Shown here: positions 26,356 through 35,516 of the stretch, piece by piece
How the letters are laid out: every line of letters starts with the position of its first letter
How positions within the stretch are numbered: the stretch's first letter is position 1
Origin: Chloroflexota bacterium
GTDB lineage: Bacteria > Chloroflexota > Dehalococcoidia > UBA2979
Reading direction: 5' to 3'
Assembly: GCA_009839925.1 (NCBI GenBank)
Contig: VXOS01000114.1
Span: 1-39,984 of the forward strand
DNA length: 39,984 nt
Notes under the pieces: generated by a model
Told to the model about the DNA's origin: nothing
What the model saw: the letters and a program-made list of their open reading frames with translations, nothing else
Database searches by the model: none
Position numbers and translations under genes: made by a program

Positions 26356-27195
26356 ATGGAGGACTTCGCGGGCAAGGTCGCCGTCATCACCGGCGCCGCG
26401 AGCGGCATGGGCCGCGCCTACGCGCGCCGCTTCTCCGCCGAGGGCATGAGCGTCGTGCTCGCCGACATCGACGCGGACGGCCTCGATCGCCTCGTCTCCG
26501 AGCTGCGCGAGGCCGGCCGCGACGCCAGCGGCGTGGTCGCCGACGTGATGGACCCGGAAGCCGTCGAGGCCCTCGCCGAGACGGCCTTCGAGCGTCACGG
26601 CGGCGTGCACGTGCTGAGCAACAACGCCGGGGGGAGCGGCGACAGCCGCGGCCCGATCTGGGAGAGTTCGCTGGAGCAGTGGGAGTTCGTGTTCGGCCTC
26701 AACATGTACGGCGTGGTGAACGGGATCCGCTCGTTCGTCCCGCGCATGATCGCGATGGACGAGGAGGCGCACGTCGTCAACACCTCCTCGATGTCCGGCA
26801 TCGTCCCCGGCGGCCTGCTCTACGGGGCGGCCAAGCACGCCGTGGTCAGCATCAGCGAGACGCTCTACCTGCAGCTGCGGCGCCGCAACCTGAAGGTCCA
26901 CGCGCACGCGCTCTGCCCCTGGTTCGTGAAGACCTCGCTGACCTCGCGCAGCGACGACCCGCGCGCCGTCTCCGCCTACGAGGGCGCGATCCAGCCCGAG
27001 GACGTCGCCGAGGCGGTGGTGCAGGCGCTGCGGGACAACCGCTTCTACATCCTGCCGCAACACGATCTCGACGAGTTGATCGTCGCCCGCGCGAAGAACA
27101 TCGTGGCCGAGAGCGAGCCCGCCTCGCTCACGCCGTGGGAGGCGAGTGCGAGCGTGCGCAGCGGCAGCGGCGTCAGCGACGCGATCAGGAGGTAG
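26356..27195 (+). CDS. Short-chain dehydrogenase/reductase
   Basis: MEDFAGKVAVITGAASGMGRAYARRFSAEGMSVVLADID; HVLSNNAGG; YGAAKHAVVSISETLYLQL; start at 26356 by family N-terminus. Confidence 0.94.
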   Translation: MEDFAGKVAVITGAASGMGRAYARRFSAEGMSVVLADIDADGLDRLVSELREAGRDASGVVADVMDPEAVEALAETAFERHGGVHVLSNNAGGSGDSRGPIWESSLEQWEFVFGLNMYGVVNGIRSFVPRMIAMDEEAHVVNTSSMSGIVPGGLLYGAAKHAVVSISETLYLQLRRRNLKVHAHALCPWFVKTSLTSRSDDPRAVSAYEGAIQPEDVAEAVVQALRDNRFYILPQHDLDELIVARAKNIVAESEPASLTPWEASASVRSGSGVSDAIRR

Positions 27196-27197
27196 TG

Positions 27198-27635
27198 ATG
27201 AGCGAGTACATCCCGAGCCCGCGCGACTGGGTCGCCGAGCAGGTCGAGGTCTACGAGGGCAGCGACGGCCGCGAGGGCACGACGCTGCGCGACACCGGGC
27301 TGCCCTGCATCATCGTGACCTGCACGGGGCACAAGACCGGCGCGATCCGCAAAGTGCCGCTGATGACCGTCGCCGACGGCGACGGCTACGTGCTGGTCGC
27401 CTCCGTGGGCGGCGGACCGAAGCACCCGCTCTGGTACTACAACCTGCTCGCCGACCCCGAGGTCGAGATTCGCGATGGCGAGCGCGTGCAGCCGATGCGG
27501 GCGCGCCTGGTCGAGGACGCCGGGGAGCGCGCGCGCCTCTGGGAGATCGCCGTCGCGGCCTACCCGCCGTACGAGGAGTACCAGGGACGCACGGAGCGCG
27601 TGATCCCGGTCTTCCGCGCGGAGCCCGTCGGCTAG
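27198..27635 (+). CDS. DDN-like deazaflavin (F420)-dependent nitroreductase family protein
   Basis: LPCIIVTCTGHKTGAIRKVPLMTVADGDGYVLVASVGGGPKHPLWYYNLLADPEVEIRDGERVQPMRARLVEDAGERARLWEIAVAAYPPYEEYQGRTERVIPVF. Confidence 0.9.
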   Translation: MSEYIPSPRDWVAEQVEVYEGSDGREGTTLRDTGLPCIIVTCTGHKTGAIRKVPLMTVADGDGYVLVASVGGGPKHPLWYYNLLADPEVEIRDGERVQPMRARLVEDAGERARLWEIAVAAYPPYEEYQGRTERVIPVFRAEPVG

Positions 27636-27735
27636 CGCAGCGCGCGGACTCGCGATCCGACACCGTTCACAGCGATCGCCGATACTGGATCCGCCGGGCC
27701 GCGGGCAGCCTCGCGGCGCTGAGACGAGGCGCGAG

Positions 27736-29145
27736 ATGAGCGACGCGATGAGCCTCCTCGATACGGTCTACCGCCAGTTCGACCAGGCGGCGAGATTCAC
27801 GGACTACGAGCCCGGTCTGCTCCAGCAGATGCGGGACTGCAACGCCGTCTACCACCTGCGCTTCCCCGTCGAGATGGACAACGGGAACGTCGAGGTGATC
27901 GAGGCCTATCGCGCGGAGCACAGCTACCACCGGCTGCCGACCAAGGGCGGGATCCGCATCAGCCCGCACGTCAGCGCCGACGAGGTGGTCGCCCTCGCCA
28001 CGCTGATGAGCTTCAAATGCGCCCTCGTGGAGGTGCCGTTCGGCGGCGCGAAGGGGGCGATCGTCCTCGACCCGCGCAGCCCCGAGGACGTTCGCAGGCG
28101 CGTGATCCGCCGCTACACGGCGGAGCTCTCGCGCAAGAACTTCATCGGGCCCAGCGTCGACGTGCCTGCCCCCGACTACGGCAGCGGCGAGCAGGAGATG
28201 GCCTGGATCGCCGACACCTACCGCCACCTCAACCCCGACGAACTCGACCACTGGGCCTGCGTCACCGGCAAGCCGGTCACGCTGCACGGCATCCCCGGCC
28301 GCAGCGAGGCGACGGGGCTCGGCGTCTGCGACGGGATCATGGAGGCGCTCGACCACCTCGACGACATGCAGGACCTCGGCCTCACGCGCGGCCTCGCGGG
28401 CAAGCGCGTGATCGTGCAGGGTCTCGGCAACGTCGGCTCCAACGCCGCCAGCCACCTCCAGGAGTGCGGCGCGCGCGTCGTCGGCGTCGCCGAGTACGAG
28501 GGCGGGCTCTACACGGAGGGCGAACTCGATGTCGAGGCGGTGCTGGACCATCGCGCCGAGACCGGCTCGCTGCACGGCTTCCCCGGCGCCACCTGGATTC
28601 CCAGCTCCGCCGAGACGATCGAGCAGGATTGCGACATCCTGGTCCCGGCCGCGATCGAAGGCGTGATCACCTCGGAGAACGCGGCCCGCATCCAGGCGAA
28701 GGTGATCGCCGAGGCCTCGAACGGCCCGGTCTACCCGGACGCGGAGCCGATCCTGGCCGAGCGGGGCACGCTGCTGATCCCGGACATCTACCTCAACGCC
28801 GGCGGCGTCACTGTCTCCTACTTCGAGTGGCTCAAGAACCTCTCGCACGTCAGCTTCGACCGCATGTACAAGCGCTACGAGGAGATCTCGACGCGCCGCC
28901 TGCTGATGGCGACCGAGCAGCTCGCGGGCAGCCGCTTCCGCCCCGACGACCTGGCCGACCTCACGCGCGGCCCGTCCGAGATCGACTTCGTGCGCACGGC
29001 GCTGGCGGAGACGATGTCCGAGGCCTACCGGGGCATGCACGAGACGTGGCGGGAGCGCAATCTGCCCGACCTGCGCACCGCCGCCTTCCTCATCGCCATC
29101 GAGCGCATCGCCGCCAACTACCTCGCGCTCGGCATCTTCCCGTAG
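27736..29145 (+). CDS. Glu/Leu/Phe/Val dehydrogenase (GDH-like)
   Basis: PTKGGIRISPHVSADEVVALATLMSFKCALVEVPFGGAKGAI; VIVQGLGNVGSNAASHLQECGARVVGV; YLNAGGVTVSYFEWLKN. Confidence 0.95.
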   Translation: MSDAMSLLDTVYRQFDQAARFTDYEPGLLQQMRDCNAVYHLRFPVEMDNGNVEVIEAYRAEHSYHRLPTKGGIRISPHVSADEVVALATLMSFKCALVEVPFGGAKGAIVLDPRSPEDVRRRVIRRYTAELSRKNFIGPSVDVPAPDYGSGEQEMAWIADTYRHLNPDELDHWACVTGKPVTLHGIPGRSEATGLGVCDGIMEALDHLDDMQDLGLTRGLAGKRVIVQGLGNVGSNAASHLQECGARVVGVAEYEGGLYTEGELDVEAVLDHRAETGSLHGFPGATWIPSSAETIEQDCDILVPAAIEGVITSENAARIQAKVIAEASNGPVYPDAEPILAERGTLLIPDIYLNAGGVTVSYFEWLKNLSHVSFDRMYKRYEEISTRRLLMATEQLAGSRFRPDDLADLTRGPSEIDFVRTALAETMSEAYRGMHETWRERNLPDLRTAAFLIAIERIAANYLALGIFP

Positions 29146-29162
29146 GTCAGGGCGCGCTTCCC

Positions 29163-29822
29163 CTACAGCGCCATCTCGCGCAGGTCCGGCGATCGCACGA
29201 GCGGCGCGGCCGTGGCCGCCTCGACCTTCTCCGGCGTGACGCCGGGCGCGACCTCGCGCAGCAGCAGGCCGTCCGCGGTGACCTCGATCACCGCGAGGTT
29301 CGTGACCAAGAGGTCGACGCAGGCGCGCGCCGTCAGCGGGTAGGAGCAGCGCTCGAGGATGCGCGGGCGGCCGTCGTGCGTGGTGTGCTCCATCGCCACG
29401 ATCAGCCGCCGCACGCCGACGGCCAGGTCCATCCCGCCGCCGATGCTCCCGCCGCCCCGCTCCGGGATCGACCAGTTCGCCAGATCGCCACGGGCGGAGA
29501 CCTCGAGCGCCCCGAGGATGGCGACGTCGACGTGCCCGCCGCGGATCATCCCGAACGAGTCGCTGGTGTGGAAGAAGCTCGCGCCGGGGCGCAGCACGAT
29601 CCGTTGCCCGCCGGCGTTGATCAGGTTCGGGTCGAAGCCGCCTTCGTCGCGAATCGCGCCGTAGCCGAGGATGCCGTTCTCCGCCTGCAGCAGCACGCCG
29701 TGGTCCGGCGGGAGGTAGTTCGAGACCAGCGTCGGGATGCCGATGCCGAGGTTGACGACCATCCCGTCGCGCAGCTCGCGGGCCACGCGCAGCGCCATCA
29801 GCTCGCGAGTCAGCCCGGCCAC
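29163..29822 (-). CDS. Class I CoA-transferase subunit B (3-oxoacid/acetate CoA-transferase family)
   Basis: VNLGIGIPTLVSNYLPPDHGVLLQAENGILGYG; GHVDVAILGALEVSARGDLANW; GTG start. Confidence 0.93.
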   Translation of the reverse strand: MAGLTRELMALRVARELRDGMVVNLGIGIPTLVSNYLPPDHGVLLQAENGILGYGAIRDEGGFDPNLINAGGQRIVLRPGASFFHTSDSFGMIRGGHVDVAILGALEVSARGDLANWSIPERGGGSIGGGMDLAVGVRRLIVAMEHTTHDGRPRILERCSYPLTARACVDLLVTNLAVIEVTADGLLLREVAPGVTPEKVEAATAAPLVRSPDLREMAL

Positions 29823-29823
29823 G

Positions 29824-30519
29824 CTACATGCCCTCCAGGCGGACCTCGATCGGGTCGCAGCGCACGATCCGGTCGACGTAGACGGCGGGCGTGCCGACAG
29901 TCTCGGGGTCGAGCTCGCCGGTTTCGACGATCTCCGAGACCTCGGCGATCACGAGGTCGGCGGCTGTCGCCATCAGCGGGTTGAAGTTGCGCCCGGACGC
30001 GCGGTAGACGAGGTTGCCGAGCCGGTCGGCGCGATGTGCCTGGATCAGCGCGACATCGGCGCGCAGCGGCGTCTCCAGCAGGTAGTCGACGCCCTGCACC
30101 TCGATGCGCCGTTTGCCCTCCTCGACGACGGTGTCGAGGCCGGTGCGGGTGAGCACGCCGCCGAGGCCCGAGCCGCCCGCGCGGATGCGCTCCACGAGCG
30201 TGCCCTGCGGGACCAGCTCCAGCGTCACCTCGCCGCGGTGGTACTGCTCCTCGAAGCGGCTCCACTTCGATGTGGAGGCGCGGATCGCGAACGAGGTGAT
30301 CATGTGGGCGATCTGGCCGTCCTCGCAGAGGACGTCGAGCTGGTCGCCGAACCCGATGTTGTTGGCGATCGCCGTCAGTTCGCGCGTCCCGCGGCGCTTG
30401 AGGGCATGAATCAGGTTCGTCGGCGTTCCCGCGGAGACAAAGCCGCCGACCATCACGGTCGCGCCGTCCTCGATGCCCTCGAGGGAGGCGTCCGGCGTCT
30501 CGAAGATCTCGGCGACCAG
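29824..30519 (-). CDS. Class I CoA-transferase subunit A; probable CTG start at 30519 (longest ATG/GTG/TTG ORF starts only at 30456)
   Basis: MVGGFVSAGTPTNLIHALKRRGTRELTAIANNIG; in-frame upstream codons read LVAEIFETPDASLEGIEDGATV, a typical subunit A N-terminus; GGAG 7 nt before the CTG. Confidence 0.85.
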   Translation of the reverse strand: MVAEIFETPDASLEGIEDGATVMVGGFVSAGTPTNLIHALKRRGTRELTAIANNIGFGDQLDVLCEDGQIAHMITSFAIRASTSKWSRFEEQYHRGEVTLELVPQGTLVERIRAGGSGLGGVLTRTGLDTVVEEGKRRIEVQGVDYLLETPLRADVALIQAHRADRLGNLVYRASGRNFNPLMATAADLVIAEVSEIVETGELDPETVGTPAVYVDRIVRCDPIEVRLEGM

Positions 30520-30563
30520 CGTCCGGCTCCGTTCAGCGGCGCCCGTGCGGGGAGCGCGCGACG

Positions 30564-30569
30564 ATCATA
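30564..30569 (-). promoter_or_regulatory. Putative minus-strand -10-like TATGAT for the CoA-transferase operon
   Basis: Reverse strand CCGGCTATGATCG, 45 nt upstream of the proposed CTG start. Confidence 0.4.
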
Positions 30570-30593
30570 GCCGGGCGGTGCGCGGCGCTGCGC

Positions 30594-30599
30594 TATCAT
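30594..30599 (+). promoter_or_regulatory. Putative -10-like TATCAT
   Basis: GCTATCATCGCGG, about 30 nt upstream of ATG 30626; divergent to 30564-30569. Confidence 0.4.
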
Positions 30600-30625
30600 C
30601 GCGGCGCGCGCGAGGGAGATCGACG

Positions 30626-31738
30626 ATGGCGGCGGACGCGGCGAACCCACTGCATACGCGGCTCTGCGAGGAGTACGGCTGCGAGTACCCGATCGTCGCC
30701 TTCTCGCACACGCGCGACGTGGTCGTCGCGGCCTCGAACGCGGGCGCGATCGGGATGCTCGGCTGCAGCACGCACACGATGGACGAGCTGCGCGCCGACC
30801 TCGCCTGGATCAAGGAGCGCGTCGGCGACCGGCCCTTCGGCTGCGACATCACCCTCCCGTCCTCCTACGTCCAGGGGAACCGCGAGGAGCTGGAGGAGCA
30901 GATCCCCGAGGCGCATCGCGAGTTCGTCGAGGACCTGATCCGTGAGCACGAGATCCCGGAGCCGAAGACGCCGGGGCCGTGGGGCACGACGCGGCTGCGC
31001 AGCCTGGCCGACACTCGCGCCAAGCTCGAGCTGTTCATGAACGAGCGGATCCCGATCTTCGCCTCGGGGATGGGCAGCCCCGCCTTCGTGCTGGACGAGA
31101 TGCACGACGCCGGGGTGAAGGTCTGGGGGCTGATCGGACTCGGCCGCCAGGCCGCGCGCGAGCTGGAGTCCGGGATCGACCTGATCATCGCCCAGGGGCA
31201 GGACTCCGGCGGCCACACCGGGCGCATCGGCACCTTCTCGATCGTCCCCGAGGTCGCCGAGCTGGCGAGGGCGTACGACACGCCGATCGTCGCCGCCGGA
31301 GGCGTGACGACCGGGCGTCACCTCGTGGCCGCGCTCTCGCTCGGCGCGGTCGGGGTCTGGACCGGCACGCTCTGGCTGGCGACGCACGAGAACGGGCACC
31401 TCGAGCCCTGGCAGAAGCAGAAGGTCGTCGACGCGCGCACGCAGGACGCCTGGGTCACGACGGCGCTGGACGGCAAGCGCGCCCGAGGGCTGCGCGACTC
31501 CTTCGTCGAGGCGTGGGAGCAGCCCGAGGCGCCGGGCACGCTGCCGATGCCGCTGCAGGGCCTGCTCGTCGGCAAGCTCCTCCAGGCCGCCGAGGACTGG
31601 GACCGCCGCGACTGGATCCGCACGCCCGGCGGGCAGGGTGTCGGCTTCGTGCGCGAGATCAAGCCGACCCGGCAGGTGATCTTCGACGTCATGGAAGAGG
31701 CCTGGGACGCCCTCGACGCCGTCCAGCTCGCCGAGTAG
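30626..31738 (+). CDS. Nitronate monooxygenase / 2-nitropropane dioxygenase-like FMN protein
   Basis: IVAFSHTRDVVVAASNAGAIGMLGCSTHTMDELR; ASGMGSPAFVLDEMHDAGVKVWGLIG; DLIIAQGQDSGGHTGRIGTFSIVPEVAE. Confidence 0.92.
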   Translation: MAADAANPLHTRLCEEYGCEYPIVAFSHTRDVVVAASNAGAIGMLGCSTHTMDELRADLAWIKERVGDRPFGCDITLPSSYVQGNREELEEQIPEAHREFVEDLIREHEIPEPKTPGPWGTTRLRSLADTRAKLELFMNERIPIFASGMGSPAFVLDEMHDAGVKVWGLIGLGRQAARELESGIDLIIAQGQDSGGHTGRIGTFSIVPEVAELARAYDTPIVAAGGVTTGRHLVAALSLGAVGVWTGTLWLATHENGHLEPWQKQKVVDARTQDAWVTTALDGKRARGLRDSFVEAWEQPEAPGTLPMPLQGLLVGKLLQAAEDWDRRDWIRTPGGQGVGFVREIKPTRQVIFDVMEEAWDALDAVQLAE

Positions 31739-31757
31739 CCGGGAAGCGATCGAGGCG

Positions 31758-34196
31758 ATGGCGCAACCCGGCGAGGGCGGCGCGCACGGTGCACTCTCCG
31801 GTTTGCGCGTCCTGAACCTCGGCGGCTCGCTCGCCGCCGCCTGGTGCGCGCGCACTCTCGCCGAATACGGCGCGGAGGCGACGATCGTCGAGCCGCCCGG
31901 CGGGGCGGCGCTGCGGAGCCTCGGCCCGCACGGCCCCGACGGCGGGGGCATCCCCGCCGCCTACGCGCTCGCCAACCAGCGATCGCTCGTGCTCGACCTC
32001 GCGGACGAGGCGGACCGCGCCACGCTGCGCCGCCTCGCCTCGGACAGCGACGTGGTGCTCGAGAGCCACGCGCCCGGCGCCCTCGAGGAGGCGGGCGCGA
32101 GCTTCGAGGAGCTGCGCGCCGAGCGGCCGGGGCTGATCCTCGCGGCGCTGACGCCGCACGGGCTGACGGGGCCGCGCGCAGGGCAGCCGGGCAACGACCT
32201 GACGGCCTTCGCACGCTCCGGCTGGGCGGCGATCAACGGGCGAGCCGATCCGCCGCTGAAGGGCGCGCGCCACGTCGCCTCGCTCTACGCCGGGCTGACG
32301 GGCGCGGCGGCGGTGCTGGCGGCGCTGCGCGAGCGCGCGAGGAGCGGGCGCGGCCAGCTCGTCGACCTCGCGGAGACGGACGCCCTCGCCGCGACGTTCG
32401 CCTCGGTCGCGTCGCACGCGCAGTACCAGGGCGAGCTGGAGCAGCGCAACGTCGTCTGGTTCCGCGACCCGCTGCGCGGGCCGCTGCCCGCGGCGGACGG
32501 ATACTTCCACCTCATGCTCGGGCGCAGCGACTTCTTCCGGCTGGCGCTGCACATCCTCGAGCTGCCGGAGCTGGCCGAGGACACGCGCTTCGAGGGCCGC
32601 AACGCCCGCCTGGAGCTGGCGGATGAGTGGGCGCCCGCCGTGTGGGAGCGCGTCGCCGCGCGCGAGAAGCTCGAGTTGTTCGAGGCGCTGACGACGGCGC
32701 GTGTGGTCGCCGGACCGGTGCTGGACGCCGCGGAGCTCGCGACGAACGAACACCTCGAGGCGCGCGGCTTCTTCGTGCGCCCGGAGGGCGGCGGGCCGCG
32801 CATGCCGGGCCCCGCCGCGCGGCTCTCGGCGACGCCACCACGGCTGCGCAGTGCCGCTCCAGCTCCCGACGCGGACGGCGCCTCGGTGCTCGGCGAGGAG
32901 CGCGAGCGCCGGGCGGCCACACCGCCGCCGACCGGCGGCGCGCGATCGAGACCCCTCGAGGGCTTGCGGGCGCTCGCCCTCACGCAGGTCTGGGCGGGGG
33001 CGCACTGCGCGCAGCACCTCGCGCTGCTTGGGGCGGAGGTGATCAAGGTCGAGGCGCGGCGGCGGCCCGACACCTGGCGCGGCGGCTACGAGATGCCGAT
33101 CCTCAGCGCGCTGCGGGACCGCCCGACGGCGCGGCGCGGCTGGAACTGCCATCCCTCCTTCAACTCCGGCAACCTCAACCAGCTCGGCCTCACCCTCGAC
33201 CTGCAACGGCCTGAGGGCATCCGCCTCTTTCGCCACCTGCTGCGCTCGACCGACATCGTCGTCGAGAACTTCACGCCGCGCGTCCTCGGCAGCCTCGGGG
33301 TCGGCTACGAGGCGCTGCGTGAGGAGCGCCCGGACGTGATCCTCTGCTCGATCAGCGGCTTCGGCGCGAGCGGGCCGTACCGGGACCGGCCCTCGAACGG
33401 CGGGACGATCGAGCCCGCGTCCGGGATGTCCTCGCTGCTCGGCTTCCCGGGCGGGCCGCCGCGCAACTCGGGCGCGACCTTCCCCGACCCGCTTGCCGCG
33501 ATGACCGCGACGACCGCGATCCTCGCCGCGCGCGAACACCGAGCGCGGACGGGCGAGGGTCAGCACATCGACGTCTCGATGCAGGAAGCAACACTCGCCC
33601 TCGTCGGCGACGCGGCGCTGGAGCACGAGCTGACCGGGCGCACGCCCGGCCCACAGGGCAACCGCCACCCGGACATCGCGCCGCACGGCGTCTACCCCGC
33701 GAGCGGCGAGGACCGCTGGATCGCCCTCGCCGCCGAGCACGACGCGCAGTGGGAGCGGCTTTGCGCCATTGCCGACCGCCCCGGCTGGCGGATCGACCCT
33801 CGCTACGCGACGAACGCCGCCCGCAAGGCCAACGAAGACGACCTCGACGCCGCGATCGCCGGGTGGACGCGCACGCAGCCACGCGACGAGCTGGCCGCGC
33901 GGCTCGCCGCCGCCGGACTGCCCGCCGCGCCGGTGCTGAACCCGGGCGAGCTGCCCTCGGACGCCTCGTTCCGCGAGCGTGGCGTCGTCGCCGAGGTCGC
34001 GCACCCGGAGGCCGGCGTCTGGCCCTACGTCGTCGTCCCCTACCGCCTCGCGGAGACCCCGCTGCGCGTGACCACGCCCGCCCCCTGCCTCGGCGAGCAC
34101 TCCGCCGAGGTGCTCGCCCGCCTCGCCGGCATCGACGCCGCGCGCTACGAGGACCTCGTGCGCATCGGCATCAGCGGCGAGGACCCGCCGGAGTAG
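31758..34196 (+). CDS. Double-domain CaiB/BaiF class III CoA-transferase fusion
   Basis: 812 aa; domain 1 LSGLRVLNLGGSLAAAWCARTLAEYGAEATIVEPPGG..., domain 2 LEGLRALALTQVWAGAHCAQHLALLGAEVIKVEARRRPDTW..., joined by a charged/Pro-rich linker. Confidence 0.93.
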   Translation: MAQPGEGGAHGALSGLRVLNLGGSLAAAWCARTLAEYGAEATIVEPPGGAALRSLGPHGPDGGGIPAAYALANQRSLVLDLADEADRATLRRLASDSDVVLESHAPGALEEAGASFEELRAERPGLILAALTPHGLTGPRAGQPGNDLTAFARSGWAAINGRADPPLKGARHVASLYAGLTGAAAVLAALRERARSGRGQLVDLAETDALAATFASVASHAQYQGELEQRNVVWFRDPLRGPLPAADGYFHLMLGRSDFFRLALHILELPELAEDTRFEGRNARLELADEWAPAVWERVAAREKLELFEALTTARVVAGPVLDAAELATNEHLEARGFFVRPEGGGPRMPGPAARLSATPPRLRSAAPAPDADGASVLGEERERRAATPPPTGGARSRPLEGLRALALTQVWAGAHCAQHLALLGAEVIKVEARRRPDTWRGGYEMPILSALRDRPTARRGWNCHPSFNSGNLNQLGLTLDLQRPEGIRLFRHLLRSTDIVVENFTPRVLGSLGVGYEALREERPDVILCSISGFGASGPYRDRPSNGGTIEPASGMSSLLGFPGGPPRNSGATFPDPLAAMTATTAILAAREHRARTGEGQHIDVSMQEATLALVGDAALEHELTGRTPGPQGNRHPDIAPHGVYPASGEDRWIALAAEHDAQWERLCAIADRPGWRIDPRYATNAARKANEDDLDAAIAGWTRTQPRDELAARLAAAGLPAAPVLNPGELPSDASFRERGVVAEVAHPEAGVWPYVVVPYRLAETPLRVTTPAPCLGEHSAEVLARLAGIDAARYEDLVRIGISGEDPPE

Positions 34197-34202
34197 CGGG
34201 CG

Positions 34203-34598
34203 CTACGGGCCCGCGGCCTGCGGGGCGAGCGCGTAGGCGGAGGACTGGAACGCGCGGATCGCGTCGACGTGCACGACGCGGACGCGCTCCGCTTCGACCT
34301 CGACCGTCCCCGTGTAGTCGACGATCGTGCGCACCCCGGCGGCGACGAGGCGGTCGGCGACGCTCTGCGCGTAGCGCGGCGGCACGGCGATGATCGCCGC
34401 CGCGATGCCCGAGGCGGCGAGGGCGTCCTCGAGGCCGTCGACGGACTCGACGGTGAGGCCGCGGACCGTGTGGCCGATCTGGCGCGGGTCGGCGTCGAAG
34501 GCGGCCTCGATCTCGTAGCCGGCCCGGGCGAGCTGCTCGCTCGCGAGCGTCGGGCGGCCGACGCGGCCGCCGCCGCCGAGGGGGCTCGGGCGCAGGGG
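34203..34598 (-). pseudogene. Rex-like NAD(H)-binding Rossmann domain remnant lacking the N-terminal winged-helix DNA-binding domain
   Basis: Minus-strand frame reads LGGGGRVGRPTLASEQLARAGYEIEAAFDADPRQIGHTVRGLTVESVDGLEDALAASGIAAAIIAVPPRYAQSVADRLVAAGVRTIVDYTGTVEVEAERVRVVHVDAIRAFQSSAYAL; no ATG/GTG/TTG before the GxGxxG motif; preceded in frame by the stop of the MBL gene. Confidence 0.7.
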
Positions 34599-35516
34599 TT
34601 AGACGCCGCACGCGGGCCCGAACGCCTCGGTGATGGCCTGCGGGCCGCGCTGCTCCTCGATCAGCCGGCCCTCGCGCACGAGGTAGTGGAGGTGCGCGTT
34701 GGTCTCCCAGATCGCCATGTTGCGCGTGTCTGCGTTCATCTCGGCCCACGTGCCCACGTTCCAGCTGATGCGCGCCGCGATGCCGGCGGCGCTGCGCGGG
34801 CCGTCCGCGGCAGCCGCGAGGATCTCCTCGTTGCGCTCGTGGTGGTGCTCGATGATCTCGTCGACCCGCGCCCGCAGGTCCTCGAAGGAGTGCTCGTGGG
34901 CGGGATGGACCATCGCCACGTCGAGCTCGGCGAGCGCGCGGTGGCCGTCGATGAAGTCCTGCAGCGGGTTCCCCGTATCGGTGGGGTAGCGGCTGACGTT
35001 GGGCGTGGTGACCGGCAGCACGTGGTCGCCGGAGAACAGCAGGCGCCGCCCGCGGTCGTGGACGCAGGTATGGCCCGGCGTGTGTCCGGGCGTCCAGATC
35101 GTCCACAGCCCCGAGCCGGGCACGAGCTCCTCGCCGCCTTCGAGCAGCACGTCCACCTCAGGCGGCCCGGCCTCGGCGTCGAAGGTGAGCACGTAGGGGT
35201 TCGTCGCGTCGGCGCGATGGATGGCGACCGGGGCGCCGGTGAACCCGCGCGCCTTCGCGGCGAGGCCGAAGTGGTCGTTGTGGCCGTGGGTGACGACGAT
35301 CAGCGAGAAGTCGCGCGGGTCCAGCCCGGCCTCCGGGATCTGGCGACGCAGCGCCTCGAGGCCCTGCTCGCTCTCCATCCCGGCGTCGACCATGACCCAG
35401 CCCTCGGCGGTTTCGATGGCGTAGACGAGCGTGTAGCGCTCGCGGCTGCTGGGCCGGATCTGGTTCGGTGGCATGGGGATGCGGAACTGGTGGACGCCCT
35501 CGGCCGCTGCCTGCAC
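34599..35516 (-). CDS. Metallo-beta-lactamase-fold hydrolase
   Basis: LIVVTHGHNDHFGLAAKARGFTGAPVAIHRAD; LWTIWTPGHTPGHTCVHDRGRRLLFSGDHVLP; VAMVHPAHEHSF. Confidence 0.93.
   Translation of the reverse strand: MQAAAEGVHQFRIPMPPNQIRPSSRERYTLVYAIETAEGWVMVDAGMESEQGLEALRRQIPEAGLDPRDFSLIVVTHGHNDHFGLAAKARGFTGAPVAIHRADATNPYVLTFDAEAGPPEVDVLLEGGEELVPGSGLWTIWTPGHTPGHTCVHDRGRRLLFSGDHVLPVTTPNVSRYPTDTGNPLQDFIDGHRALAELDVAMVHPAHEHSFEDLRARVDEIIEHHHERNEEILAAAADGPRSAAGIAARISWNVGTWAEMNADTRNMAIWETNAHLHYLVREGRLIEEQRGPQAITEAFGPACGV

Noticed and set aside
24865-27063. 732-aa minus-strand ORF across the MFS and SDR genes
   Set aside because: His/Gln/Arg/Glu-rich, no domain, covers two well-supported plus-strand genes and the gap between them.
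28017-29984. 655-aa plus-strand ORF running from the GDH gene into the CoA-transferase genes
   Set aside because: Out-of-frame Arg/Pro-rich reading of GDH and antisense reading of subunit B; not a fusion protein.
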